This document shows, in pieces, positions 1 to 7,044 of a stretch of DNA of 32,891 bases. The notes below the pieces were generated by a model. It had not been told where the DNA came from. It was given only the letters and a program-made list of their open reading frames with translations, and made no database searches. The position numbers were made by a program, and so were the translations under genes. Each line of letters begins with the position of its first letter. Within the stretch, counting starts at the first letter, position 1. Origin of the DNA: Oscillibacter valericigenes (GTDB lineage Bacteria; Bacillota; Clostridia; Oscillospirales; Oscillospiraceae); contig NZ_JAFBIQ010000024.1 of NCBI RefSeq assembly GCF_021531315.1, forward strand, positions 1 to 32,891, given 5' to 3'.

Positions 1-296
1 GGCTCCCAGTTTTCCGGCAAAAAATGGTTCGTTATTCCCGACAAAATATGGTTGGGAACTCCCGACGCCAACATGGTTTCCTTGGCCGTCTCGGAGAAAC
101 CAATCTTCACGATGATTTTCCCATGACGGAAGCAATATGGGTTGCGGATTTGGTGGATAAAATCCAGCACCCGTTCCTCTTTGGGAAGTTCTGTACGGAT
201 AGATATGTCCCGAATATCGACAAGCTGCTCTGGATCGACCGTCTTAATGTCAACGGCGGAGAGCGTATCAAGCTCTGCAAGTGTAAGTGATTTCAA
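1..296 (-). CDS. DUF6870-like ICE protein, partial and possibly interrupted
   Basis: The reading frame starts at TTG 296 behind an AAGGAGGAGC ribosome site and runs off the left edge. The first ~75 residues (MKSLTLAELDTLSAV start, then VDIRDISIRTELPKEERVL and an IRNPYC motif) match the small DUF6870-type proteins I know from Firmicutes ICEs, function unknown. After the segment VKIGFSET the sequence no longer resembles the family, and the DNA there becomes a set of ~24-bp tandem repeats (1-78). The C-terminus may therefore be replaced by the end of an insertion sequence. It lies 51 bp downstream of the MazF-type gene in the same direction. The family call is from memory of conserved motifs. 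Confidence 0.6.
   Translation of the reverse strand, partial: MKSLTLAELDTLSAVDIKTVDPEQLVDIRDISIRTELPKEERVLDFIHQIRNPYCFRHGKIIVKIGFSETAKETMLASGVPNHILSGITNHFLPENWE
9..78. repeat. Three imperfect ~24-bp tandem repeats, possible IS21-type end
   Basis: ATGGTT boxes recur at 24-29, 48-53 and 73-78, each preceded by a CCGGC/CCCGAC box about 10 bp earlier. Multiple short direct repeats of this kind are typical of IS21-family termini. Read on the minus strand, a TG dinucleotide at the start of the repeats would be the element's tip, with the rest of the element to the left of the window. Confidence 0.4.
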
Positions 297-346
297 ACAG
301 GCTCCTCCTTTCTGCCTCTACAAATCTATTCAGAAGGGCGCCTGTC

Positions 347-706
347 CTATGCCAGAGAACGCAGCCCCACGCTGATTGCCAGGGCTGCGTCGATCTCCTT
401 CATCTTTTTCTCGCTGATCTGCCCGATATAGCCCCGCAGCCGCCTGCGGTCAACCGTCCGTATCTGCTCCAACAGCAGCAGGGATGTAGGAGCAAGGCCC
501 GGCACATCCTCCAGCAAAACATGAGTGGGAAGGTGGGTCTTATCCCTTCGGCTGGTGATGGCCGCCGCCACCACGGTGGGGCTGAAATAGTTGCCCACAT
601 TATTTTGGAGAATGAGGATGGGGCGTGTTCCGCCCTGTTCCGAACCAACCACCGGGTCCAGGTCGGCATAGAACAGAGCGCCGCGCCGGATCGCCTTTCG
701 CCGCAT
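347..706 (-). CDS. mazF: MazF/PemK-family toxin (mRNA interferase)
   Basis: A 119-residue protein of the type II toxin MazF/PemK family, which cleaves mRNA at short single-stranded motifs. The N-terminus MRRKAIRRGALFYADLDP, then GSEQGGTRPILILQN, shows the family's first beta strand and the conserved Gly-Arg-Pro loop. The TSRRDKTHLPTHV segment follows at about residues 50-62 and LLLLEQIRTVD at about 77-87, again family-typical. The start at 706 is chosen because AGGAGG lies 8 nt upstream; an upstream in-frame ATG at 835 would add 43 non-homologous residues. No antitoxin gene is recognisable next to it, so it may be a solitary ICE-borne regulator or toxin. A perfect hairpin (741-768) lies in its 5' leader. 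Confidence 0.85.
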   Translation of the reverse strand: MRRKAIRRGALFYADLDPVVGSEQGGTRPILILQNNVGNYFSPTVVAAAITSRRDKTHLPTHVLLEDVPGLAPTSLLLLEQIRTVDRRRLRGYIGQISEKKMKEIDAALAISVGLRSLA

Positions 707-740
707 AAGAATGACCTCCTGAATATAAGTAAGCCGCAAA

Positions 741-768
741 CAGGGCAGGCCCCGAAAGGCCTGCCCTG
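741..768 (-). promoter_or_regulatory. Perfect hairpin upstream of the MazF gene
   Basis: Arms 741-751 and 758-768 are exactly complementary (11 bp, GC-rich) around a 6-nt loop. Only a short TTT follows on the minus strand, so it is a weak terminator candidate. It could instead be a leader structure for the gene starting at 706. Between this hairpin and the sigma tail at 1243 (about 470 bp) I see no convincing gene on either strand. That stretch has two copies of a GGGGAAGTT box (1141, 1191). Confidence 0.5.
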
Positions 769-1242
769 CGTCCGGCGAAATTTTTTCCAATCTGTTTTCT
801 TTCATTGTGCTATTTGTCCTCGACGCCCCGCACATGGGAAGTCATCAGCGGCCAGCAGCGAACCGGCCCACGGGAATCTCACCCCTCCGAGGATCTCTCC
901 GAGCTGCCCCATTGCGTGATCCTGCGGTCAAGCAGGGCTGTGGCTAGACAGGAGTACCATTGTACCCTTTGCCGGTCATGGCCGCGCCGGGAGCTGCCCG
1001 GTTTTTACAGACCGCCGTTTCTCGCTCATACAGGCAGGATGACCGCAGGACCAATGAAAGAATATAGGTGGGATCTGCTCATCCGTGCCGTACCTCATGG
1101 CGCGGCTTCTGAATCGGCTTTTGCTCATCGCACTGGCAAAGGGGAAGTTACCGATGAATGAGTATGCGGTTGTCAAGGAACAGGCGAAAGGGGAAGTTCA
1201 GAAAGAACACCTTTCACCCATCGTCCTGAAACCGTGGGGGTG

Positions 1243-1299
1243 TCAACCCTGTTCCGTAAAAAAATTTTTTAATTTTCCGATGGCAAATTTTAAAGGAGA
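1243..1299 (-). pseudogene. Orphan 3' end of an ICE sigma-factor gene
   Basis: On the minus strand the last ~16 codons read LKFAIGKLKNFFTEQG then stop. The intact sigma factor at 3091-3600 ends LNLAIEKLKKIFAEQG then stop: 11 of 16 residues agree, in frame, including the stop position. No upstream coding part is attached here; a terminator hairpin (1301-1346) abuts it. It is most simply a left-over 3' end from before the toxin cassette (about 1300-3090) was inserted. Confidence 0.65.
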
Positions 1300-1300
1300 A

Positions 1301-1346
1301 AAAGACTACCAAAACTCGCACGAGTTTGCGAGCCTCGGTAGTCTTT
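1301..1346 (-). terminator. Rho-independent terminator after the toxin/immunity pair
   Basis: Arms 1301-1310 and 1337-1346 are complementary (AAAGACTACC/GGTAGTCTTT), with a nested CTCGCA/TGCGAG stem at 1315-1332. On the minus strand the hairpin is followed by a CTTTTTCTCC tract, so it ends transcripts coming from 1910-1515. Between it and the gene at 1515 (about 170 bp) nothing else is seen. Confidence 0.7.
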
Positions 1347-1514
1347 CGGGAAACAGAATTACAAGGTTAAATCAGTGTGAGGCAATCAAATATCTATCAA
1401 ACGCTTAACTAGGGCAATTTTTATTAGTAGAGGAATTCTCCAATGTGCTGGTACGTCTACCGAGGCAATGAAAGCAACCAATACTGAATATTCCACTTGG
1501 GCGTTACACAAGTT

Positions 1515-1910
1515 TCAGTCACCGATGCCAACTAAACCATACTTATTTTTAATTGCAACATCACATACATTATTTAATCCTATTGCGAAATTTTTAATTT
1601 TATTCAAAGTTATACCATATCGGGAGATCAACGTGTTTTCTTTTGCACCATTCTCAGTAATCCATTGCAATATAGAACCTGAAAAAATCTTTATTTTGCA
1701 AACTGAGCTTGCTTCAAGATACGTCTCTCGATATGGGTCAAACCTGTAATAAATTTCATAGTGCAGGAACTCATCCTTGAAATCGTACAAGAAATTGTCT
1801 ATACCCTCAAACTCTTCGACGAAATGAGTTTTAATTGCCTTTTTGGGTTTAGTTGACAGTAGTTCAAGTGCTTCATTGGTATCTTTTGCAGCGACGATCA
1901 GTAGAGACAT
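1515..1910 (-). CDS. Probable immunity protein for the adjacent secreted toxin
   Basis: A 131-residue acidic, soluble protein with no signal peptide or membrane segment. It begins MSLLIVAAKDTNEALELL and contains an aromatic-rich middle (LHYEIYYRFDPYRETY). I do not recognise a named family. It starts 17 bp after the toxin stop (1928-1930), with GGAGG a rather distant 12 nt upstream, so the two genes are co-transcribed. In polymorphic toxin systems the gene directly after the toxin is normally the cognate immunity gene. That placement is the only functional evidence. Confidence 0.6.
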   Translation of the reverse strand: MSLLIVAAKDTNEALELLSTKPKKAIKTHFVEEFEGIDNFLYDFKDEFLHYEIYYRFDPYRETYLEASSVCKIKIFSGSILQWITENGAKENTLISRYGITLNKIKNFAIGLNNVCDVAIKNKYGLVGIGD

Positions 1911-1927
1911 TACCTCTCTATTCCTCC

Positions 1928-2809
1928 TTATTTTATCGGATAAGCAGTAACCACCTTACCGTACTCATCAATGACAACCTTCATTCTGTTCAGGCTTTTA
2001 CCTCCTTCTGTGCCTATTTTTTCTCCGAAATTTTTAATAAAAATAAATCCTTTTCTTCCATTTGTATTTTGAGAAACAATAGATTTACTATCGGTTAGTG
2101 TTTCTTTAATCGCTTTCTTTATATCAAAATTTTTGATAAATTTCGATTTGTTTTTTTCCTTGCTATAAAATGAATGTAGCTTTACAATATGATCTCTATA
2201 AACCGAATCACTTAAAGTATATTTTTTCGCTAATTTTCTGCCAGCCTCAAGAATATCCGAAGCTTTATCTGTAGCTTTTAGTGCTTTCTTTATTTTCTCT
2301 AACCCTTCAGGAGTTTTGGCAAGTTTTTTTACTTCGTCTACATTTAATAGTATTTTTCCACCTTTTCTGATGTAAGCAGATGACGGCAGTATCGGCAACA
2401 ACGAAACAGTATCAAGCGCTGCCCAGCCCAGATTGGCAAGTGATGGTTCTTTGAAAAAATCCGCCCAACTAGCACCCGCCATTACAACGTCTAATGCATC
2501 CCAGATTGTCCTCGTTTTAATTGGATTATGATAGTTTTTGTCTACATAGAAAGCCGTTCCATACGGAGTTTCTATAATAGAAACTATCTCTCCATAAGGA
2601 AAAATCTCTCTTAACTCGTTGTTAATATTTTCTACACCCAGCTCTTTGCTATTGGATAGCTTCACATTGCTGTAGTCCAAGGTAGATGTCAGACTGCCAT
2701 CCAAAGTTTCTGCGGATGAATAATCAGCAGCAAAAGCAGGGGCACTCAGGCTCAATACCGTCGCAAGAGATAGTATAAGGCATAAAAACTTTTGAGTAAA
2801 GTCTTTCAT
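1928..2809 (-). CDS. Secreted polymorphic toxin with pre-toxin domain
   Basis: A 293-residue exported protein. Residues 1-27 form a Sec signal peptide (basic start, LCLILSLATVLSLSAP core, AFA cleavage site). Residues ~100-151 (TIWDALDVVMAGASWADFF start, then LANLGWAALDTV) are a pre-toxin segment found in front of many variable toxin tips. The same segment is nearly identical in the broken toxin at 12152-12619. The C-terminal ~90 residues (200-293) have H207, NGR at 250-252, IGT at 265-267 and end TAYPIK. That pattern resembles small RNases of the BECR fold used as contact-dependent toxins; the catalytic assignment is inference. AAAGGTG lies 7 nt upstream of the ATG. The partner immunity gene follows at 1910. 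Confidence 0.75.
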   Translation of the reverse strand: MKDFTQKFLCLILSLATVLSLSAPAFAADYSSAETLDGSLTSTLDYSNVKLSNSKELGVENINNELREIFPYGEIVSIIETPYGTAFYVDKNYHNPIKTRTIWDALDVVMAGASWADFFKEPSLANLGWAALDTVSLLPILPSSAYIRKGGKILLNVDEVKKLAKTPEGLEKIKKALKATDKASDILEAGRKLAKKYTLSDSVYRDHIVKLHSFYSKEKNKSKFIKNFDIKKAIKETLTDSKSIVSQNTNGRKGFIFIKNFGEKIGTEGGKSLNRMKVVIDEYGKVVTAYPIK

Positions 2810-2953
2810 AAAATATCACCTTTCAGTCTTATATTTTTATCAGGTACAATAATTCACAAAATTATTAGAATCACCTCCCTATTTGCAGGACAGTTATTTC
2901 CTGCATTCAAATGTTTTGTTACGCCCATAGTCAAGTGCATAGAAATTATATAT

Positions 2954-3000
2954 CCCAATTCTTATTTTCTACCATATCAAGTTCTTAACAATTCTGAATT
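2954..3000. repeat. Dispersed repeat, copy 1
   Basis: About 42 bp here match 8169-8214 with only about four differences. A second shared box (AGATACAAAT) follows at 3021 here and 8240 there, at nearly equal distance. On the minus strand each copy lies just after a hairpin and contains an ATGGT(A/G)GAAA.TAAGAATTGGG start-like sequence. Here that frame closes after nine codons. The ~190 bp from here to the toxin start (2809) contain no gene and presumably hold its promoter. Confidence 0.65.
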
Positions 3001-3008
3001 CTAGTAGT

Positions 3009-3047
3009 GGAACGAGTGGCAGATACAAATCATCTGTCACTCGTTCC
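3009..3047. terminator. Hairpin terminator between sigma factor and toxin
   Basis: Arms 3009-3018 and 3038-3047 are perfectly complementary (10 bp), extended by an inner CAGAT/ATCTG stem. On the plus strand it is followed by TGTCTTTT; on the minus strand there is no T run. It separates the sigma-factor transcript from the toxin cassette. Confidence 0.55.
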
Positions 3048-3090
3048 TGTCTTTTCGGAGGGTATTATTTCATCCTTAGATTGTGAGATA

Positions 3091-3600
3091 TTAACCCTGT
3101 TCTGCGAAGATTTTTTTCAGCTTTTCGATGGCGAGGTTCAGAGACTTGGCTACCGCCTGATGGCTTGTCCCTTCCAGCCTGCCGATCTGCCGGGTGGACA
3201 GGCCACGGAACACATGAAGCCGAAAACGCCTTTTCTGGACTTCTGTAAGTACGCCCGCAGCGAATAACCGTTCCAGCGCAATCCGGGCATAGCGGCGGTT
3301 TTGCACTTCTACCGCCAGTTCCTCCAATTCTTCCTCCAATGGCCGGGTAGAGCAGCAGTCCGTTTCCTCTAAGCCGTGGATGGACACATCCTTACGGGTC
3401 TGGGCGCTTTCAGCCCGATCCTGTTCATAGTAAATCTCATCGGACAGGGCTTTCAGCTCCGCAAAGTCCTGTTCTGTTTTATCCGGGTTCTCTTTCAGGT
3501 AATCCTCCAGAGAAACCTCAACAATTTCATCATGGAAGCGATAAACAATGTTTGGGCTGTATTTGTTTATCGCATAGTCGCTTTTACGATAATCCCGCAA
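3091..3600 (-). CDS. ICE-type sigma-70-like factor
   Basis: A 169-residue protein of the small sigma-70-like group carried by Firmicutes conjugative elements. The N-terminus RDYRKSDYAINKYSPNIVYR and the following V.LEDYLKENPDKTEQDF are typical of that group. The C-terminal ~50 residues hold a region-4 helix-turn-helix (LTEVQKRRFRLH, then GLSTRQIGRLEGTSHQAVAKSL). It probably directs RNA polymerase to element promoters. The start is TTG 3600, placed by CGGAGG 8 nt upstream; the longer upstream frame is non-homologous. The GGAGG itself lies in a 15-bp hairpin (3609-3643), suggesting translational control. A second copy of its last 16 codons lies at 1243-1290. Confidence 0.75.
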   Translation of the reverse strand: MRDYRKSDYAINKYSPNIVYRFHDEIVEVSLEDYLKENPDKTEQDFAELKALSDEIYYEQDRAESAQTRKDVSIHGLEETDCCSTRPLEEELEELAVEVQNRRYARIALERLFAAGVLTEVQKRRFRLHVFRGLSTRQIGRLEGTSHQAVAKSLNLAIEKLKKIFAEQG

Positions 3601-3608
3601 TTTTTGTA

Positions 3609-3643
3609 CCTCCGATCTGTTTTTTGCGAAAACAGACCGGAGG
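3609..3643 (-). promoter_or_regulatory. Hairpin sequestering the sigma-factor ribosome site
   Basis: Arms 3609-3623 and 3629-3643 pair over 15 bp with a single G-U wobble and a 5-nt loop. The 3' arm on the minus strand contains the CGGAGG that serves TTG 3600. When folded, the ribosome site is fully base-paired, so translation would need melting by a ribosome, protein or RNA. Confidence 0.65.
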
Positions 3644-3682
3644 TGGTGGCGCCCTGCTCCTATAACTAGGCCGCCTATGAAA

Positions 3683-3724
3683 CAAGCGGCTGACTTTGTA
3701 ATCTGGTACAAAATCAGCCGCTTG
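3683..3724 (-). promoter_or_regulatory. Long hairpin in the sigma-factor leader
   Basis: CAAGCGGCTGA (3683-3693) pairs with TCAGCCGCTTG (3714-3724), continued by TTTGTA/TACAAA, one mismatch and a 6-nt loop. With the hairpin at 3609-3643 it makes two strong stems in tandem before the start codon. From here to 4013 no gene is convincing; open frames exist on both strands but lack homology. Confidence 0.5.
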
Positions 3725-4013
3725 AAAGACAGGTGCATTGAGAAGCCCAATGGCGTATGGAGCATCCGCAGGCGGAGGCTTGTCCCCGGATGGGGCAAAC
3801 TCTCTCCCGCAGAAGCGCCGGTGAACGCCGATCGAAAATTGTCCATTAAAAGCCGTGTGTCGTTTGAGAAGGACAAAAAGCAGCTTCTCAATGCTGTGGA
3901 TTTTCTCATCCATAGCACGCTACTCCCTGTCCGCTTATGCGGACGGCACACAGGCGGCTGGAACCGGGAGAAATCATAGAGATATTTCCCGGATTATGTC
4001 GATAGAGAAAAGA

Positions 4014-4052
4014 AAAGTGGCCTTTATCCAACTATCAGATAAAGACCACTTT
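4014..4052. terminator. Bidirectional hairpin terminator
   Basis: AAAGTGGcCTTTATC (4014-4028) pairs with GATAAAGaCCACTTT (4038-4052), with one central mismatch. A short T-rich GTTTAATAA follows on the plus strand and CTTTTCTTTTC on the minus strand. It lies between the winged-helix operon terminator and the sigma-factor leader. Confidence 0.6.
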
Positions 4053-4229
4053 GTTTAATAATGAACTCTAAGCTCATATACCTCACCTCACTTTATCATT
4101 TTTTGAGGGATTTTGGATAATCTGCCACAGTCATAGATTATCAGATATGTTTAGAGTTCTTTTGGAGTTGGTTTTGAGTAAAGCATAATAGTAAGAAAAA
4201 TTATTCGACATTAAATAACAAATAATATG

Positions 4230-4270
4230 AAAAGAGTTCCTTAAAACTAATCATCAGGGGGAACTCTTTT
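4230..4270 (-). terminator. Terminator after the winged-helix gene
   Basis: AAAAGAGTTCC (4230-4240) and GGAACTCTTTT (4260-4270) form a perfect 11-bp stem directly after the stop at 4274. The TTTT on the 3' arm gives the T tract for the minus strand. Confidence 0.75.
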
Positions 4271-4273
4271 ATA

Positions 4274-4684
4274 TTATGGAATTTCAAATTTGTAACCAGC
4301 ACCGACTATCGTGCGAATATAGCCCTCTCTGGGGTCATCCGGGTTTAACTTCCGACGCAGTTGGCCGACTATATTGGAAACTGCCGTCCCATGATCGCCA
4401 TCTTCCTTGTGCCACACAGCAGAATAGATTTGTTTCGCACTGAATACCCATTTAGGATGCTGTGCTAAATAGATAAGTACGGCAAATTCTCTATGGGTCA
4501 ATAACACTAACCGTCTATCCCGATAAACACTGTGTTCGTTGAGATGGATGCTTAACCCAGGAAAGTTTAAGATATTTTTATCCTGATTGAGAACAGAGGG
4601 GTGGGCTACATCAAAAGATGCCAATACGGTTTCTGAAATGCTATCCTTACCTGCTCGACGCATGATAATTTCAATTTTTTCCAT
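4274..4684 (-). CDS. Stand-alone OmpR/PhoB-type winged-helix DNA-binding protein
   Basis: A 136-residue protein whose C-terminal ~95 residues form a Trans_reg_C winged helix. It shows L..H...V.RD.R.V.LT.REF.VLIYLA, then VFS..QIY.AVW, VSNIVGQLRRKL and the closing YIRTIVGAGYKF, which are hallmarks of PhoB-type recognition helix and wing. There is no receiver domain; the first ~40 residues (MEKIEIIMRRAGKDSISE) are unassigned, so it is not a classic response regulator. The start at 4684 has GGAGGTG 5-6 nt upstream. It is the last gene of a minus-strand group with the 56-residue protein and the YcxB-like membrane protein and probably regulates that group or other element genes. Confidence 0.8.
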   Translation of the reverse strand: MEKIEIIMRRAGKDSISETVLASFDVAHPSVLNQDKNILNFPGLSIHLNEHSVYRDRRLVLLTHREFAVLIYLAQHPKWVFSAKQIYSAVWHKEDGDHGTAVSNIVGQLRRKLNPDDPREGYIRTIVGAGYKFEIP

Positions 4685-4724
4685 ACCCTCACCTCCTCGA
4701 ATAATGACTACCAAAGAAAATCAA

Positions 4725-4895
4725 TCAGGTAGTAGCAACATCAACTGGCTCCAATTCCTTTTCCAGTACACAATGCAAGTCCCAGAACAGCCGCTGTTCT
4801 TCCTCATCTTGTATTGTCATCAGACCAGTCTCGTCCCATCGCAGTATAATCTTGTATAATACAAGAGCTTCTTTTTTCGTCAGGATGATATTCAA
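4725..4895 (-). CDS. Small hypothetical protein coupled to the YcxB-like gene
   Basis: A 56-residue acidic protein (MNIILTKKEALVLYKIILRW at the N-terminus, EDEEEQRLFWDLHCVLEKEL-like acidic helix towards the end). Its TTG start at 4895 overlaps the TGA of the upstream gene (4892-4894) as TTGA, with AAGGAG 8 nt before it, indicating translational coupling. No family is recognised; a helical, soluble protein is likely. Confidence 0.6.
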   Translation of the reverse strand: MNIILTKKEALVLYKIILRWDETGLMTIQDEEEQRLFWDLHCVLEKELEPVDVATT

Positions 4896-5707
4896 GATAC
4901 GCTCTCCTTTCTCCGCTCAGTAGCCCCTTCCACATAGGGAACCCGTTCCCGCAGGAATGCCCGCAGTTCCGGGATCGTCCCCTCCAGCAGATCTTTCTTC
5001 TGGAGGAACAGCACCTTTTTGCAGCAGACAATCAGGAGAATAGATTCCGCTTCTATGACCTGCTGGACATCACGGTAATACGCAGCCTCCTCTGCCAGTT
5101 TAGTTTTCGAAGCATCCTTCCAGCCCAGATAGAACTTTTCTTCTGAAAAGACGAAGCGCGCAAGTTCCAGCCCCTTTACCGTATTCCTTTTCCGAAGCAG
5201 ATTTCGCGCCGCCCGGTCATAGGGGTCCTGCCGCTTGCGGACGAGCAGGGAGGCCAGAGCAACAATCAAATATTGGGCGGCCAGATATACCAGGACTGCC
5301 ATCTCATCGGGATCGCCCAGCGCTGCCATAAGGAAAAAGACTCCGGCCAACAGGCTCAGGACGCCCAGTGTTTTGGGCAAATACCGCCAGAGTTCCACTA
5401 CGCCGATGCCAAGACACAACGCACCTACAATGGCTAACACAGGCGAGTCTGGGGCGAGAAAAGCTACTGGGAGCAACACCATTGCCATGATCCAGTTGAC
5501 CAGCCCCTGAACCTGCCCCTGCCGGCGCCGTTTGGCCCTGGCCGTGGGGGCCTTGTTCCATCTGTTTATCCGGTCTGTCAATGCCCACAACTTGGGATAT
5601 TTTCGCCGGGAAAACAGCTCCATCCATTGCTCTAATGCCGAACTCACCTCGGGGAGCAGGGCATCAACATCCGGTGCTGTAACTTGAAATACAAAATTTT
5701 GTTTCAC
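4892..5707 (-). CDS. YcxB-like membrane protein
   Basis: A 271-residue protein with a soluble N-terminus (about 65 residues), three to four hydrophobic segments (about residues 68-160, e.g. WIMAMVLLPVAFLAP, LCLGIGVVELW, LGVLSLLAGVFFLMAAL, YLAAQYLIVALASLL) and a soluble C-terminal ~90 residues. The tail reads FVFSEEKFYLGW..AS, EEAAYYRDVQQVIEAES, ILLIVCCKKVLFLQKKDL, which matches the YcxB-like C-terminal domain pattern; its function is unknown. GTG 5707 is preferred over the adjacent TTG 5710 because GAGG lies 7 nt before it. It heads a three-gene minus-strand operon. Confidence 0.65.
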   Translation of the reverse strand: MKQNFVFQVTAPDVDALLPEVSSALEQWMELFSRRKYPKLWALTDRINRWNKAPTARAKRRRQGQVQGLVNWIMAMVLLPVAFLAPDSPVLAIVGALCLGIGVVELWRYLPKTLGVLSLLAGVFFLMAALGDPDEMAVLVYLAAQYLIVALASLLVRKRQDPYDRAARNLLRKRNTVKGLELARFVFSEEKFYLGWKDASKTKLAEEAAYYRDVQQVIEAESILLIVCCKKVLFLQKKDLLEGTIPELRAFLRERVPYVEGATERRKESVS

Positions 5708-5735
5708 CAAATCACCTCTTCCTAAACAGAGAATT

Positions 5736-5855
5736 TAGGGATGAGCAAAACGTACGTTTTGCAAAATCCAGCCACAGCATATAGTATGCTCTTGGCTCTC
5801 TGCATTCTATATATAGTATGCTTCTGAGAGCAAATAGGAGTTTTGCTCATCCCTA
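5736..5855. mobile_element. 120-bp MITE with direct repeats
   Basis: TAGGGATGAGCAAAAC (5736-5751) is repeated in exact inverted orientation at 5840-5855. The element is flanked by identical ACAGAGAATT at 5726-5735 and 5856-5865. One more base on each side can be assigned to either the inverted or the direct repeat, so the target duplication is 8-10 bp. The interior is non-coding and has an 18-bp palindrome (5745-5762) and ATATAGTATGC boxes. The right duplication overlaps the stop codon of the DUF6578-like gene. Confidence 0.8.
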
Positions 5856-5863
5856 ACAGAGAA

Positions 5864-6262
5864 TTATTGATAAGTAATGTCTTCTTTTCCTGCTGGCCGG
5901 ACTGTATATTCCTTTAGGGTAACGATATATCCTCCAGCTTCCATACTGTTGAACCTCTCAAAGCCTTTTGCGCGGTTGACTTCTACAATTTCCCCGCAGA
6001 CAGGAACCATCGCACGAGAATCCTCTGAAGCCGCTGCATATCTCTGGTATAAAATCTTGATATTCTCAACGATCCCCTCTAAAACAAATAGTTTTTGCCA
6101 GCTTGAATCATGCGCTTCATAGCAATAATCTATTGTACCGACCTGAACGGGTGTGTTTAATTGCGTTCCTTTTCCAACAGGCCATTTGACAGTATCTCCA
6201 ATAGAAAATGCAGTTCCAAAGCATTCCATTTGCCACCCCTCATAAAAAACCACGCATTGCAT
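5864..6262 (-). CDS. DUF6578-like protein, possible orphan immunity protein
   Basis: A 132-residue protein starting MQCVVFYEGWQMECFGTAF and continuing with SIGDTVKWPVGK. The W.M.C.G..F..GD.V.W pattern is that of DUF6578 proteins, often found in polymorphic-toxin loci of Gram-positive bacteria; function not established. ATG 6262 is used because an AGGGAG ribosome-site-like sequence lies 12 nt upstream and directly abuts the alternative ATG at 6274. No toxin gene precedes it. The ~250 bp between it and 6514 hold no gene I can support. Confidence 0.55.
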   Translation of the reverse strand: MQCVVFYEGWQMECFGTAFSIGDTVKWPVGKGTQLNTPVQVGTIDYCYEAHDSSWQKLFVLEGIVENIKILYQRYAAASEDSRAMVPVCGEIVEVNRAKGFERFNSMEAGGYIVTLKEYTVRPAGKEDITYQ

Positions 6263-6513
6263 TGTAAATACCATCTCCCTGAATTTCGGATCACTGTCCG
6301 CATTTTCGAAATCCGTCCCACTTGGGGGCGTTAGACATAGGGGCTGTTTAAAGTGCTATTTTTAAGAATTGACTTAATTTTCAGTTACAAATTATTTTGT
6401 ATTACAGAACAAATAAGCGAATTTTCAAACTTTCCGGAGCGTTGTTTTTGTAAAACTTGACTTTGTCAACGGCCCCGACATAGTACGGAAATTTCATGGC
6501 AAGGCCATCTATT

Positions 6514-7044
6514 TTATGTTTTGACCGCATCCATAGAAGATACTGATACGGTGGGCAGACAGTGGGAGATAACATCAATGACATGGCATTGGGTGTTGAT
6601 GCAATAGTGCGTCCACTTCCCCGGATAAAAGGTTCCGTCCTCAAATTGCTGCGCATCTGTAATGTCGCTAAGACTCGACAGCAGTTTAGATTTTTCAAAC
6701 AGGACCATGTACTTCCCGTAGCCTACTTCATCAGGGTCATAGGAACAAAAAGATTCATTCCTGATTTGGTAGAGAATGTATTCGTGGAAGCATATCTCGT
6801 AAACGCATTGCTCGTTAATCTCTATTGGGCTGGTATCCGCCAATATTTCATGGAGTGCTTGTTTGGTGGCTTCGTCAGAGCCATTAAGCTCCGGAATATG
6901 TCCGCCTACGGGACCAGCCTCCGCCGCCGCAATCACAAGACGCAATTCTTCCTGAAGTCCGTCGGACATGGAGATTAGGAAAGGCGCATGGTCACCGAGA
7001 ATTGTGTCAAGTGTCTCAAAGTCAAGTTTCAGTATTTGTTCCAT
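6514..7044 (-). CDS. Hypothetical protein, immunity-like
   Basis: A 176-residue soluble protein (MEQILKLDFETLDTILGDHA start) with a distinctive aromatic/acidic core: VYEICFHEYILYQIRNES, then KYMVLFEKSKLL and THYCINTQCHVIDVISH. There is no signal peptide. I do not recognise a named family; the composition and the position in a series of co-oriented orphan genes suggest an immunity protein. It overlaps the upstream gene (7022-7609) by 23 bp, so the two are translationally linked. Confidence 0.5.
   Translation of the reverse strand: MEQILKLDFETLDTILGDHAPFLISMSDGLQEELRLVIAAAEAGPVGGHIPELNGSDEATKQALHEILADTSPIEINEQCVYEICFHEYILYQIRNESFCSYDPDEVGYGKYMVLFEKSKLLSSLSDITDAQQFEDGTFYPGKWTHYCINTQCHVIDVISHCLPTVSVSSMDAVKT

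Noticed and set aside
836-1242. Possible small genes upstream of mazF (976-1176 minus; 805-1161 plus)
   Set aside because: No good ribosome site, and the frames lack recognisable motifs. The stretch looks like non-coding ICE sequence with short repeats.
3584-3913. 109-codon frame on the minus strand (MDEKIHSIEKLLFV...)
   Set aside because: Only the first ~28 residues look protein-like; the rest is Pro/Arg-rich and runs through both leader hairpins. Not enough to call a gene.
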